Positions 15,253-24,961 are shown, numbered from the stretch's first letter. The stretch is 27,961 bases of DNA from Leptospirillum sp. (GCA_027346125.1 DAIEST010000025.1:1-27961); one strand, 5' to 3'. Numbers and translations are program-made. Notes: a model not told the origin generated them from the sequence alone.

Positions 15253-17172
15253 TTATTTCATAAAGAGGAAAAGGCTCACCATTCCAAACAGGCCCAGAGC
15301 CATAACCAACGCATAGTTCTGCAACTGTCCGGTCTGGAGACGTTTCAGAGTGGCTCCACTATTCTGGCAAAGAGAAGCGACGCCATTGACTGCCATGTCA
15401 ATGACTCCTTTGTCCAATTCTTTCCACATGAGAAAAGAAATGAAGATGGTCGGCCGAGTAAAAACATGGTCGTAGATCTCCTCAAAATACCATTTATTCT
15501 GGGACAATTTGAAGAATGGCCGGAATCCCCTCGCCAGCAATTCAGGAATATTGGAAGGCCTTCCGTAAAAAAGGTATGCCAGGGCAATTCCAATTCCACC
15601 GGCAACAACGGAAATAAGCTTTAACGTCGAATCCGAAAGCTCTGCTCTCACAGCAAAATGGGGAACAGTCATGTTCTGGGACAAGAAGCTGACAATGTCA
15701 TAATGTTCCCCTACCACTCCCCCAAAAATCGCTCCGAGGGAAAGGACCAGAAGAGGAATGGTCATGACCAGCGGACTTTCATGTGGAGCGTGTCCATGAT
15801 GGCCATCATGGGAAAAGCGCTCTTTCCCGGAAAAAACCATAAAGACAAGCCTGAAGGTATAGAATGCCGTCAATGCCGCTGTCACGATGCCGATCATCCA
15901 GAGGATATGGCCAAACGCACCATCATGAAAAGCCATGGAAAGAATCAGGTCCTTCGAATAAAACCCTGCAAACGGAGGAATCCCGGATAATGCAAGAGCC
16001 CCCAGAAGCATTGTGACAAACGTTATCTTCATATACTTCGAGAGTCCCCCCATCCGGAAGACATCCTGTTCTCCGGAAAGAGAATGAATCACCGAACCGG
16101 CTCCAAGGAAAAGAAGCGCCTTGAAAAACCCATGTGTCAGCAGGTGGAAGATACCTGCACCATAAGCCCCAATGCCGCATGCCATCACCATGTATCCCAG
16201 CTGGCTCATGGTCGAGTACGCGACAATCTTTTTGATATCACGCTGTGTCAATGCGATTGTAGCCGCCACAATTGCAGTCACGGCTCCGGTCCATGCCACA
16301 ACATGAAGAGCTGCAGGAGAAGCGTTGTAGATAGGAGAAAGGCGTGCGATCATGAAAATACCGGCAGTCACCATCGTGGCTGCGTGAATCAGTGCCGATA
16401 TAGGAGTCGGACCTTCAATTGCGTTCGGGAGCCATGTATGAAGCGGAAGCTGGGCAGACTTCCCAACAGCTCCGACAAAAAGCAGCAAGGCAATTACAGT
16501 GATCACAGAATAAGGCGTGGTAACGTGGAATGCGCTGAATGCCTGTACGGTATCATTGAGATGTGACGGAATCAGACGGAAGATTGACTGATAGTCGAGA
16601 GTTCCAAACACTGAGTACGTCAGGAAAATCCCGAGAAGAAACCCGAAATCCCCGACTCTGTTCATGATGAATGCTTCGTTTGCAGCCACCCAGGAGGGCT
16701 TCCTTTCGTACCAATGGGCTATCAGGATATAGGAGCAAAAACCAACAGCCTCCCAAAAAATGAAAAGTTCCAGCAAATTGTCTGAAAGAAGAAGCATGTC
16801 CATTGAAAAGGTAAACAGGGAAATGTAGGCAAAAAACCGGTCATAACCCGAATCATCCTTCATGTACCCGACAGTATACAAATGGGTAAGGGCAGAAACG
16901 GTCGACACCATGACAAGCATAGTGGCCGTGAGATGATCAACCATGAGCGAGATGGAAACATCGAAATGACCGGAATGAATCCAGTCATAAAGAACAAAAT
17001 GAACGGGAGGTCCGTTCAGCGTCATCATAAACGCGCGAACGGAAAATACCCAGGACAAAGTGACCAGAGGAACGGTGATCCAGTGGCCCTTTCCCCTGAA
17101 ATAGGGCCAGAAGATGCCCACGAGAAGAAAGCCAGCAAAAGGAAGAAGCGGTATCAGGAGGTACGGTAACAT
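15253..17172 (-). CDS. nuoL: NADH-quinone oxidoreductase subunit L
   Basis: The distal antiporter-like pump of complex I, 639 residues, close to the family length and including the C-terminal region that forms the lateral helix. FWEAVGFCSYILI and GKSAQLPLHTWLPNAIEGPT are the helix-5 and helix-7 signatures. A histidine-rich loop (HDGHHGHAPHE, about residue 450) lies between late helices. ATG 17172 has AGGGAG five bases upstream; a TTG one codon earlier is less likely. Confidence 0.96.
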   Translation of the reverse strand: MLPYLLIPLLPFAGFLLVGIFWPYFRGKGHWITVPLVTLSWVFSVRAFMMTLNGPPVHFVLYDWIHSGHFDVSISLMVDHLTATMLVMVSTVSALTHLYTVGYMKDDSGYDRFFAYISLFTFSMDMLLLSDNLLELFIFWEAVGFCSYILIAHWYERKPSWVAANEAFIMNRVGDFGFLLGIFLTYSVFGTLDYQSIFRLIPSHLNDTVQAFSAFHVTTPYSVITVIALLLFVGAVGKSAQLPLHTWLPNAIEGPTPISALIHAATMVTAGIFMIARLSPIYNASPAALHVVAWTGAVTAIVAATIALTQRDIKKIVAYSTMSQLGYMVMACGIGAYGAGIFHLLTHGFFKALLFLGAGSVIHSLSGEQDVFRMGGLSKYMKITFVTMLLGALALSGIPPFAGFYSKDLILSMAFHDGAFGHILWMIGIVTAALTAFYTFRLVFMVFSGKERFSHDGHHGHAPHESPLVMTIPLLVLSLGAIFGGVVGEHYDIVSFLSQNMTVPHFAVRAELSDSTLKLISVVAGGIGIALAYLFYGRPSNIPELLARGFRPFFKLSQNKWYFEEIYDHVFTRPTIFISFLMWKELDKGVIDMAVNGVASLCQNSGATLKRLQTGQLQNYALVMALGLFGMVSLFLFMK

Positions 17173-17191
17173 CAAGACTCCCTTTTAATGA

Positions 17192-17494
17192 CTAGAGTTT
17201 GAGAATATTGAATTCGTCAATATTGATCGTTTCCCTGAGCCGGAATATGGCAATGATAATGCCGAGACCTATGGCAACTTCCGCTGCTGCCACAGTGATC
17301 ACAAAAAAGACGAAGATCTGGGCATCGATCACATGCTGATACTTGCTGAACGCAACAAAATTGATGTTTACGGCATTCAGCATGATCTCAATACAGAGAA
17401 GAACAATAACGATGTTCCGTCTGATCAGGACACCAACCAGTCCGATCAGGAACAAAAAGGAACTCAAAGCGACATACCACGACAAGGGCACCAT
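17192..17494 (-). CDS. nuoK: NADH-quinone oxidoreductase subunit K
   Basis: A 100-residue subunit with three transmembrane helices, homologous to MrpC. It keeps the two membrane glutamates used in proton transfer, Glu36 (LLCIEIMLNAVN) and Glu72 (AAAEVAIGLG). GGAG lies eight bases ahead of the ATG. It is 68 bases after nuoJ and 19 bases before nuoL. Confidence 0.95.
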   Translation of the reverse strand: MVPLSWYVALSSFLFLIGLVGVLIRRNIVIVLLCIEIMLNAVNINFVAFSKYQHVIDAQIFVFFVITVAAAEVAIGLGIIIAIFRLRETINIDEFNILKL

Positions 17495-17562
17495 TCAGGC
17501 GTCTCCAGTATTTACAATCAGTCCGTTTCCCGTGTTCCGTCCGAAAGGCCCAATGTTACGGA

Positions 17563-18072
17563 TCAGCGGTATTTCAACTTGCCTTTGGCCAATACAATTG
17601 CGCCGACAAGTGCAATCAACAGCACAAGAGAAGCAATCTCAAAGGGGAAGAGATACTGCGTATACAGAACCATCCCAATCGTTTCTGAATTTCCAAGAGT
17701 CGGAACCCCAGGGTGGGGTATGGCGGGAAGCTCGGGGTAAAATCGGGTATGAAGGAGCAGAGCGATAACATCGACTGCGGCGAAAATTCCAATTACTGCC
17801 ACAAGCGGGGTCTGTCTCTGCAGAAATCTTCCCCGGCTTTGGACATTGAGCAGCATAACAACAAAGAGATAGAGAACCAGTATCGCTCCGGCGTACACCA
17901 GCAACTGGACGCCAGCGAGAAACTCCGCTTCCAGAATCACATACAATCCGGCGATATGCATGAACATGGCCAGAAGGGACATTGCTGAGTAAATGGGATT
18001 GCGAAAATAAACAACAAACAGAGCTGACAGAACGACTGCCCCTCCGAAATAAGCAAATAGGGCCATTTGCAT
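17563..18072 (-). CDS. nuoJ: NADH-quinone oxidoreductase subunit J
   Basis: A 169-residue membrane subunit with five predicted helices. It contains FRNPIYSAMSLLAMF and LVYAGAILVLYLFVVMLLN, the latter with the Tyr and glycine-rich pi-bulge region known from helix 3 of NuoJ. It belongs to the proton and quinone coupling end of the membrane arm. The ATG is preceded by GGAGG at a long 12-base spacing. Confidence 0.95.
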   Translation of the reverse strand: MQMALFAYFGGAVVLSALFVVYFRNPIYSAMSLLAMFMHIAGLYVILEAEFLAGVQLLVYAGAILVLYLFVVMLLNVQSRGRFLQRQTPLVAVIGIFAAVDVIALLLHTRFYPELPAIPHPGVPTLGNSETIGMVLYTQYLFPFEIASLVLLIALVGAIVLAKGKLKYR

Positions 18073-18092
18073 GGTCTAAATCATCCTCCAGA

Positions 18093-18641
18093 TTATGTCG
18101 TGGGAATAGGGGGGAAATGATAACGACCTTCTTCCTTGCCAGAATCTTCCGCATCCCACATATTTCTGACCTTCAGATAAGCGATGGACTCATCTTCGCA
18201 GCGATCCCCAAGTGCAAGAAGCTTGTCCTTCGGGTAGATCAGTCCCTCCCGCGTGAAGGATGAATGCGCGAACTCTTTTGTCATGGACAAGGCATTCACA
18301 GGACAGGCGACGACACAGAACCCGCAGAATATGCACCTGGTAAAATCAAGCGTATATTCTTTTGCATACCGCCTCTCCGGAAATTCCGGGTGGATATCTC
18401 CGACAACTCTGATTGCCTTTGCAGGACAGATCGCTTCACAAAGATCGCAACCTACGCACCTTTCCTGGCCATTGTCGTAACGCCGATGAACGATGAAACC
18501 ACGATACCCGTCCGCAAGGGTGAGTTTTTCGTGGGGATACTGCACAGTCAACTTCTTTTTGAAGAAATGGCGGAAGGTAACTTTCAGCCCCTGCGCTATT
18601 TCAGTAAAAAGAATACTATTCATCAAGGATTTGAATGTCAT
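18093..18641 (-). CDS. nuoI: NADH-quinone oxidoreductase subunit I (2x[4Fe-4S])
   Basis: A peripheral-arm subunit that passes electrons through clusters N6a and N6b to NuoB. The two ferredoxin motifs are complete: Cys62/65/68/72 (CVGCDLCEAICP) and Cys103/106/109/113 (CIFCGFCVVACPVNAL). At 182 residues it is a normal length, with an N-terminal amphipathic region and a slightly long C-terminal tail. The ATG has GGGGG seven bases upstream. Confidence 0.97.
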   Translation of the reverse strand: MTFKSLMNSILFTEIAQGLKVTFRHFFKKKLTVQYPHEKLTLADGYRGFIVHRRYDNGQERCVGCDLCEAICPAKAIRVVGDIHPEFPERRYAKEYTLDFTRCIFCGFCVVACPVNALSMTKEFAHSSFTREGLIYPKDKLLALGDRCEDESIAYLKVRNMWDAEDSGKEEGRYHFPPIPTT

Positions 18642-18666
18642 GATGAATCCCCCTATATCCTACGGC

Positions 18667-19680
18667 CTAGTGCCGAACCATATAGACAACAATCGCCGTC
18701 ACAATGACATTGGCGAAGGAAAGCGGAAGCATTACTTTCCAACCGAACTTCATGAGTTGGTCATAACGCAGACGGGGTAGCGTTGCCCGGATCCAGAAGA
18801 AAAAGAAGAGAAAGAAGTAAACTTTCAACATAAACCAAACAAAGGGGGGAACAAAGTCAAGAAATGCAAAAGGTGAATTCCATCCCCCAAGAAAGAGAAT
18901 GGTCGCAATCGACGAAACCATGATCATATTTGCATATTCTGCCAAATAGTAGAGAGAAAATCTCATCCCGGAATATTCTGTAAAGAAACCGGCAACAAGT
19001 TCGGACTCCGCTTCCGGAAGGTCAAAAGGAGTCCTGTTCGTTTCCGCAATCCCAGAAATCAGGTAAATGACGAATGCCACGATCTGGGGAAAGATGTACC
19101 AATGCCAGAAACCGCCAGATTGTGCCGCTTCGATCTTCACAAGAGAAAGAGAACCGGCAAGGATCAGCACCCCGATGACGGACATTCCTGCATTCAGTTC
19201 GTAACTGATCACCTGAGCCGCGGAACGAAGTGCTCCCAGAAGGGAGTATTTGCTATTTGAAGCCCAGCCGCCGAGAAGAATCCCGTAAGCGCCGACTGAA
19301 GACAGCGCCAGCACATAAAGGATCCCGATATTAATATCCGTAATGTATGGGTGAGTTGTAATTCCAAGAAAATGGAACGAATCCCGTCCAAAGGGAATCA
19401 CTGCAAATGAGATAATAGCCGGCACCAGTGATATCACCGGTGCAATTCTGAAAATGGCCTTATCCGCATCAGAGGGAATAATGTCTTCCTTGGAAATAAG
19501 CTTGATCCCGTCTGCAAGCGGCTGCAACAACCCCCAAGGTCCAACTTCCATTGGGCCAAGACGATCCTGCATGAACCCGAGAACCTTTCGCTCCAGGTAT
19601 GTCAGATAGGCCACAGTCGTCAAAAGAACAAACAACACCGCAACAATGACAATCACAGCACTGGCAAGATCGTTCAGCAC
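18667..19680 (-). CDS. nuoH: NADH-quinone oxidoreductase subunit H
   Basis: A 337-residue, eight-helix membrane subunit that forms part of the quinone-binding chamber and the link between the arms. MQDRLGPMEVGPWGLLQPLA, ISKEDIIPSDADK and LPEAESELVAGFFTEY are diagnostic and carry the conserved acidic residues. The start is GTG 19680 with AAAGGA nine bases upstream. It follows nuoG after an 80-base gap without a clear terminator. Confidence 0.96.
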   Translation of the reverse strand: MLNDLASAVIVIVAVLFVLLTTVAYLTYLERKVLGFMQDRLGPMEVGPWGLLQPLADGIKLISKEDIIPSDADKAIFRIAPVISLVPAIISFAVIPFGRDSFHFLGITTHPYITDINIGILYVLALSSVGAYGILLGGWASNSKYSLLGALRSAAQVISYELNAGMSVIGVLILAGSLSLVKIEAAQSGGFWHWYIFPQIVAFVIYLISGIAETNRTPFDLPEAESELVAGFFTEYSGMRFSLYYLAEYANMIMVSSIATILFLGGWNSPFAFLDFVPPFVWFMLKVYFFLFFFFWIRATLPRLRYDQLMKFGWKVMLPLSFANVIVTAIVVYMVRH

Positions 19681-19760
19681 GAAACCGGATCCTTTCTACT
19701 GTCTGGGGACATGGAAGCCCCCTTAATCATGCACCGGCAAAAATTCTATTTTGCAATGGT

Positions 19761-22472
19761 CTAGTTGGCGTTCTGGGAATCCAGAGACACCCGGATCCGA
19801 TGGGTGACCGGAGCCCCAGTCCCGGAGGAAAAGTCCAACCCCGGCGCAAAGAGCGCCAGGACTTCGGCATTCGCAAAATGCACGGGGAATGTCAGTTCAA
19901 ACTCCGAAACGGCCGGAGAAGGCTCCACGATGAAACTGCAGACCCCATAGGCCGTACGGAGAGAAACCCGTTCGCCTTTCTTGATCTTCCTTTTACGAGC
20001 CGTTTGACGATTGATGCGGAGTTTACCTTCTGGCTGGATTTTTTTCAAATTGGAATCCATCAGGGTCATCTTTCCGGAATGGAACAGTGACTTTGTCAAC
20101 TCCAGAACAAATTCACCCTCTCCTGCAATCGATCGGTACGGACTGGCCGGTTCTTCCTTAATGCCCTCCCTCCATTGGGCATATCGGGAAGAAACCGACT
20201 CACGATTCGCCTTATGGGCAGGAGAAACAAATTTCGTGGAAAGGCCATTTCCTTCATGAACCATTTCCCCATAGGCACACCCGTCAGCGGATGCAACCGG
20301 CGTCGCAAGCCGAATCTCACCAGTCCCCCCAACAAAGTGACTCCCATTCCGTGAAGAGGGGGCAAGGTCTGGCAAGAAGCGCAGGATTTCAGACATCACA
20401 GATTCGGCTGAATCCACTCCCATCGGACTGCCCATCGCATGGGAAAGACGGTCCAGGATCTGCCAGTCCGGGAGACTTTCTCCCCAATAAGCCATCGTTG
20501 GCTTGATCGCCTGGACAAACCCTTCCGCACTGACCAAATGTCCGGAGCGCTCATAAGCGCTTGAGGCCGGCAACACGAAATGAGCCATGTCTGAAAGTTC
20601 GTTCTGGAACATATCAATAGAAACAATCATGTCAAGCTTCGACAAGATTTCCCGGACTCTGGAGCCAGGGGGAAAGTGTCCGATAGGATTTTCACCGAGC
20701 GAAATCAACGCATTGATCTTGCCTTCATCAATCCCTTTCAGGATTTCTTCCAGTCCACCGCCTGGTCCGTAGGCCAAACGGGATCCCCATGTCTCTTCCC
20801 AACGACCTCTTGATGCCGGATCCCTGGAGTCCATGAGACCAGGAAGCCATTCATGAGAGGCTCCCATCATCAGGACACCCAAATCATTGGATGCTTCAGG
20901 AAGAACAAAAAGGCCGCATCCCGGGCGGTCAATCCAGCCCAGATCCCCCGTGATTTTCAGCAGGGATTCAACTCCGGCCACAGGGGTTTCGAGCTGGAAC
21001 AACTTCCGCCCTGCCACAATGATCCCCGTCTCGCAAGACCGCAAGTCGGCCAGAAGTCTTTGGTATGCACTTGGATCCACGTTCCAGTTCTTGAACAGCT
21101 CTTCTTTTCTGGAGATCCACTCCGCCCCCAGATTTCCGGACTGCCGAATCTCTTCCGAAAGCACCTCCAGGAAAATCTGCTCTCCGCCAGGAAGAACCCT
21201 GATGTGGTCTTTTGCCCGCGAGGAAAGGGAAATAGCTTCCGAGTCCACCACGTAAAGGCGGGATCGTTCCTTTCTCGCAGCACGTTTTACAAAAAGACCA
21301 GTGATATTGGACTCCGAGACAGGATCTGCCCCGACAACAAGAATCACCTTGGCCTTAAGAATATCTTCATGATCGACCAGCGGCCTCAATGTCCCTGTTG
21401 CGGCGACAATGGGCAACGCAGCGTTCATGAAAGAATAGCGCGCACCGGTATCGATCATGTTCGAATGCAGGATTTTCCGGAAGAAGGACTGAAAAACATA
21501 CGCATCTTCCATTGGAACACGGGTCGAAATGAGACCAGCAATGCGATCCACACCCTTTTTCCGGATTGCATTGAGTCCCGAAGCAATCTCGGGCAAAACT
21601 TCTTCCCATGAACTCGGGACAAGTCGGTGCAATGACCGCATATAAGGAGTGTCAAAGCGCTCGGGAATCTGAACGTGGTTGAAACCAAACCGCCCGACGA
21701 CACAGATGGACCCTTCATTCGGTCCCACTCCCTCCTGTGAGGTTACCCGGACAATAGCCTCATTTTCAGTCTCGACGAACATCTGGCATCCGGAGGGGCA
21801 GTACGAGCATGTCGTCTGTTGTTTCTCAAGCTGCCATGGACGGTACTTGTAACGGACAAAGTGGTCCGTGATCGCACCGGTGGGGCAAACTTCCAGACAG
21901 TCCCCGCAAAACTCACAATCCAGCTTCTTCCCAAGAGGAGGTCCGATAATCGTGTCAAAACCACGGTTGATAAAACCGATCGCATGGACATCCTGAACTT
22001 CGTCACAAATCCGGACACATTTCCCGCACAGGATGCACCGGTTCGCGTTGAAGACCAGAACATCACTTTTCATATCTTCCGGTTCGTCATTTCGATGAGA
22101 CTCGAAACGGCTTTCCGTGGCTCCATAGGCAAAAGACATGTTCTGGAGAGGGCACTCTCCACCACAGTCACAGACTGGACAATCAAGAGGATGATGCAGC
22201 AGCAAAAGCTCCAGATTGGTTTTTCGCGCTTCATGAATTTTTGGCGATTCCGTCAGGACCCTCATCCCGTCTGCAACAGGAGTGACACATGACATGACAA
22301 CCTTCTTTGAATCCTCAAGTTCCACCGCGCAAATACGGCAAGAACCGGCCGGATCCATCCGAGGGTGATAGCAGAAGGTTGGAACAGGTATTCCGGCCTT
22401 TTCTGCGGCCTTCAGAATGGTCATTGAAGGATCGACATCGACCTCAATGCCGTTTATTGTAACTTTTGCCAT
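19761..22472 (-). CDS. nuoG: NADH-quinone oxidoreductase subunit G
   Basis: A 903-residue Fe-S subunit of the peripheral arm, similar in length to the E. coli protein. The N-terminus has the [2Fe-2S] ligands Cys34/45/48/62, then the His94-Cys98-Cys101-Cys107 cluster, then two [4Fe-4S] motifs (Cys146/149/152/156 and Cys186/189/192/196). TCSYCPSGC with Cys222/225/229 and Cys257 supplies an N7-type cluster, which many complex I enzymes lack. The rest is a molybdopterin-oxidoreductase fold without an obvious catalytic Cys or Sec. The ATG has GGGAG seven bases upstream. The N-terminal cluster set is also shared with hydrogenase and formate dehydrogenase diaphorases. Confidence 0.95.
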   Translation of the reverse strand: MAKVTINGIEVDVDPSMTILKAAEKAGIPVPTFCYHPRMDPAGSCRICAVELEDSKKVVMSCVTPVADGMRVLTESPKIHEARKTNLELLLLHHPLDCPVCDCGGECPLQNMSFAYGATESRFESHRNDEPEDMKSDVLVFNANRCILCGKCVRICDEVQDVHAIGFINRGFDTIIGPPLGKKLDCEFCGDCLEVCPTGAITDHFVRYKYRPWQLEKQQTTCSYCPSGCQMFVETENEAIVRVTSQEGVGPNEGSICVVGRFGFNHVQIPERFDTPYMRSLHRLVPSSWEEVLPEIASGLNAIRKKGVDRIAGLISTRVPMEDAYVFQSFFRKILHSNMIDTGARYSFMNAALPIVAATGTLRPLVDHEDILKAKVILVVGADPVSESNITGLFVKRAARKERSRLYVVDSEAISLSSRAKDHIRVLPGGEQIFLEVLSEEIRQSGNLGAEWISRKEELFKNWNVDPSAYQRLLADLRSCETGIIVAGRKLFQLETPVAGVESLLKITGDLGWIDRPGCGLFVLPEASNDLGVLMMGASHEWLPGLMDSRDPASRGRWEETWGSRLAYGPGGGLEEILKGIDEGKINALISLGENPIGHFPPGSRVREILSKLDMIVSIDMFQNELSDMAHFVLPASSAYERSGHLVSAEGFVQAIKPTMAYWGESLPDWQILDRLSHAMGSPMGVDSAESVMSEILRFLPDLAPSSRNGSHFVGGTGEIRLATPVASADGCAYGEMVHEGNGLSTKFVSPAHKANRESVSSRYAQWREGIKEEPASPYRSIAGEGEFVLELTKSLFHSGKMTLMDSNLKKIQPEGKLRINRQTARKRKIKKGERVSLRTAYGVCSFIVEPSPAVSEFELTFPVHFANAEVLALFAPGLDFSSGTGAPVTHRIRVSLDSQNAN

Positions 22473-22492
22473 GCATTCACTCCCTTGATCGG

Positions 22493-24346
22493 TCAGATAA
22501 TTGCCCGGAATTTGCAGGCATCAACACAAGCCTTGCAGCGGATACATGTCGTGAGGTCGATATGTGCAACCTCACCTTTTTCCCATGTCACGGAACCGGA
22601 TGGACAGACCGGTTCGCAAAGACCGCAGGTTGTGCAATCTTCTTCGATCACAACATATTTGATCAGTTCATTACAGACAGTTCCCGGACAACGCTTGTCC
22701 CGAATATGGGCTTCGTATTCTTCCCTGAAATACCGGATCGTCGAAAGAACCGGATTGGGAGCAGCTCCACCCAGACCACAAAGCGAGTTGGATTTGACAT
22801 ACATTGAAAGACGGACCAGTTCGTCCAGGTCGCCTTCCTGCCCCTTCCCATCCGTGATGCGGGTAAGAATGTCCAGCATGATCTTGGACCCGACACGACA
22901 AGGAGTGCATTCACCACAGGACTCGTCCTGGGTAAATTTCAGGAAGAACTTGGCCGTATCCACAATACAGGCGGCCTCATCCATCACCACAATCCCGCCG
23001 GAACCCATGATAGCTCCGGCTGCCACAACATTTTCGAAATCCACAGGAGTATCAAGGCCATCCACCGGGATACATCCTCCGGAAGGGCCACCAAGCTGGG
23101 CAGCCTTGAAAGGAATTTTTTTCTCGACCATTCCCCCCCCGATGCTGAAAATAATTTCTCGCAAAGGGGTACCTGCCGGAACCTCAATCAATCCAGAATT
23201 CTTTACCGACCCGGTCAGCGCAAAGGTTTTTGTTCCCTTTGTCTTTTCGCTCCCATAGCTGGCATACCATTCCCCGCCATTCAGGAGAATGTGACCGATG
23301 TTTCCAAGTGTCTCCACATTATTGATCACACTGGGTTTTCCCCAGACACCCTTTTGGGCAGGAAACGGCGGCTTGGGCCAAGGCATCCCCCGCTCTCCCA
23401 TCAAAGAGGCAAGAAGGGCTGTCTCTTCGCCGCAAACATACGCTCCGGCACCTTCCTTGATTTCAATATCAAAGGACATGTCTGTTCCGAGGATATTTTC
23501 ACCCAGAAAATTGTGTGCTCGGGCATCATCGATCGCTTTGCGCAAATGCTTGATGGCAAGCGGATATTCGGCACGGCAGTAGATATACCCCTGTTTTGCG
23601 TGCCCCACCGCAAACGCCGCGATGATCATTCCCTCCAGAACCGCGTGCGGATCCCCTTCCAGAACGGAGCGATCCATGAAGGCTCCCGGATCTCCTTCAT
23701 CCGCATTGCAAACCACGTACTTCTCCGGACCGGGAGACTTCTGGGTCAATGCCCATTTGAGCCCGGTCGGAAAACCGCCTCCACCCCGACCTCGAAGACC
23801 GGATTTGGTCACTTCGTCGACCACCTGTTCCGGCGTCATCGAAGTCAGCACCTTCCGAAGAGCCTTGTATCCGTCCATCGCAACATAGTCCGCAATGGAA
23901 AGCGGATCGATCATCCCGCATCTCTTTGTAACAATCTTGACCTGCCCTTTGAAAAAAGGCAGATCTGCCATGAGGGTCAACCCTTCGTAAGGTTCTGCCC
24001 CTTCCACCGGAATCTGACAGGTCGCATATTTCTTCGCAAAATCATTCTTGCTGAAGTGGGCGTCGAAGATCTGTGTCAGCGTCATCGCTTTCACATTCCG
24101 GTACGAAACACGATAACGGCCCGGCATCGTGACATCCACAAGGGGTTCGTTATGACACATTCCGATACAACCCGTGGGAATGATGCGCAGATTCAACTGA
24201 CGCTTTTCCACTTCCTTCCTGATAAGTTCAAGGAGAGGACGAGCACCGGATGCCAATCCGCAAGTTGCCATTCCAATATGGATAACAGGAAGGTCTGTCA
24301 CCTTCGAGGAAGCTACAGAAATATCTTCCAGCGCTTCGGTCAACAT
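22493..24346 (-). CDS. nuoF: NADH-quinone oxidoreductase subunit F, hydrogenase-type with extra Fe-S domains
   Basis: The NADH- and FMN-binding electron entry subunit, 617 residues against about 430-450 for standard NuoF. The core has RGRGGGGFPTGLKW (FMN/NADH), NADEGDPGAFMDR, CGEETALL and the N3 [4Fe-4S] ligands Cys477/480/483/523. Before it lies a thioredoxin-like domain (about 20-105) with Cys29, Cys60 and Cys64. After it lies a bacterial ferredoxin domain with two full motifs, Cys571/574/577/581 and Cys601/604/607/611. This is the architecture of HydB/HndC subunits of NAD(P)-linked or bifurcating hydrogenases. No hydrogenase gene is seen here and all neighbours are complex I genes. Confidence 0.94.
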   Translation of the reverse strand: MLTEALEDISVASSKVTDLPVIHIGMATCGLASGARPLLELIRKEVEKRQLNLRIIPTGCIGMCHNEPLVDVTMPGRYRVSYRNVKAMTLTQIFDAHFSKNDFAKKYATCQIPVEGAEPYEGLTLMADLPFFKGQVKIVTKRCGMIDPLSIADYVAMDGYKALRKVLTSMTPEQVVDEVTKSGLRGRGGGGFPTGLKWALTQKSPGPEKYVVCNADEGDPGAFMDRSVLEGDPHAVLEGMIIAAFAVGHAKQGYIYCRAEYPLAIKHLRKAIDDARAHNFLGENILGTDMSFDIEIKEGAGAYVCGEETALLASLMGERGMPWPKPPFPAQKGVWGKPSVINNVETLGNIGHILLNGGEWYASYGSEKTKGTKTFALTGSVKNSGLIEVPAGTPLREIIFSIGGGMVEKKIPFKAAQLGGPSGGCIPVDGLDTPVDFENVVAAGAIMGSGGIVVMDEAACIVDTAKFFLKFTQDESCGECTPCRVGSKIMLDILTRITDGKGQEGDLDELVRLSMYVKSNSLCGLGGAAPNPVLSTIRYFREEYEAHIRDKRCPGTVCNELIKYVVIEEDCTTCGLCEPVCPSGSVTWEKGEVAHIDLTTCIRCKACVDACKFRAII

Positions 24347-24400
24347 GATAATCCATCCCTCTTCTCCGAAAGTCGACGGAGCATATGATATACGTTCATG

Positions 24401-24410
24401 TTCAATTGAA
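24401..24410. repeat. Perfect palindrome TTCAATTGAA in the nuoE-nuoF gap
   Basis: A perfect 10-base palindrome lies in the 108-base AT-rich gap between nuoE and nuoF. It could be a protein-binding site, but a single 10-mer in AT-rich DNA is weak evidence. Confidence 0.3.
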
Positions 24411-24454
24411 TTTTTAAGCTATTGTGTTCAAGAGATGATGCGAGTCCGAATTTC

Positions 24455-24961
24455 TCAGACAGTCTCTTCTTCGTGAACAGTCTCTTCCTCAAGCTGCCTG
24501 ATCAGGGAGACCATCTTGTCTGCCGAAAGCTTTCCATAAGCGGTCCCACTCACCATTGCCATTGGAGCAAGGGCACAGGAACCCAGACATGCCACCGGCT
24601 CCAGTGTAAACAGCATATCCTCAGTGTTTTCTCCTGGCTCGATATGCAGTTCTTCTCGAACCTTGTCGACAAGAAGTCCGGCGCCCCGAACATGGCAGGC
24701 CGTACCAACACAAACCTTGAGGATGAACTTCCCTCTCGGCTCCTGGTAAAACTGTGAATAAAAGGTCAGAACACCATACATCTTGCTTTTCGGGATTTCG
24801 AGAACCTCACCGACCAGTTCCAGCGCTTCTCCAGGAACATATCCGTACTTCTCCTGGACCTTCTGGAGGACCTGAACTACAGCACCTTCCCGGTTCTCGA
24901 ACTCTTCACAGATTTTTTCGATATCCTCGAGATCCACTTCAACATGCTTTGTCTCGGCCAT
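24455..24961 (-). CDS. nuoE: NADH-quinone oxidoreductase subunit E
   Basis: A 168-residue thioredoxin-like [2Fe-2S] protein, the N1a partner of NuoF. The cluster ligands are Cys84 and Cys89 (CVGTACHVRG) and Cys125 and Cys129 (CLGSC). The N-terminal helical domain includes VLQKVQEKYGYVP and VYGVLTFYSQF-like residues (KMYGVLTFYSQF). It resembles HydC/HndA as well as NuoE. The ATG has GAGGG eight bases upstream. It is separated from nuoD by 137 bases and from nuoF by 108 bases, the widest gaps in the operon. Confidence 0.95.
   Translation of the reverse strand: MAETKHVEVDLEDIEKICEEFENREGAVVQVLQKVQEKYGYVPGEALELVGEVLEIPKSKMYGVLTFYSQFYQEPRGKFILKVCVGTACHVRGAGLLVDKVREELHIEPGENTEDMLFTLEPVACLGSCALAPMAMVSGTAYGKLSADKMVSLIRQLEEETVHEEETV

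Noticed and set aside
23291..24388. A 365-codon + strand open frame opposite nuoF
   Set aside because: It is antisense to NuoF and has no domain or ribosome site.
24347..24454. A small gene or RNA in the nuoE-nuoF gap
   Set aside because: There is no open frame with a ribosome site and no stable stem beyond short repeats.
22493..24961. The possibility that nuoE and nuoF belong to a hydrogenase operon
   Set aside because: No hydrogenase large subunit, small subunit or maturation gene is present; both flanks are complex I genes in one direction.
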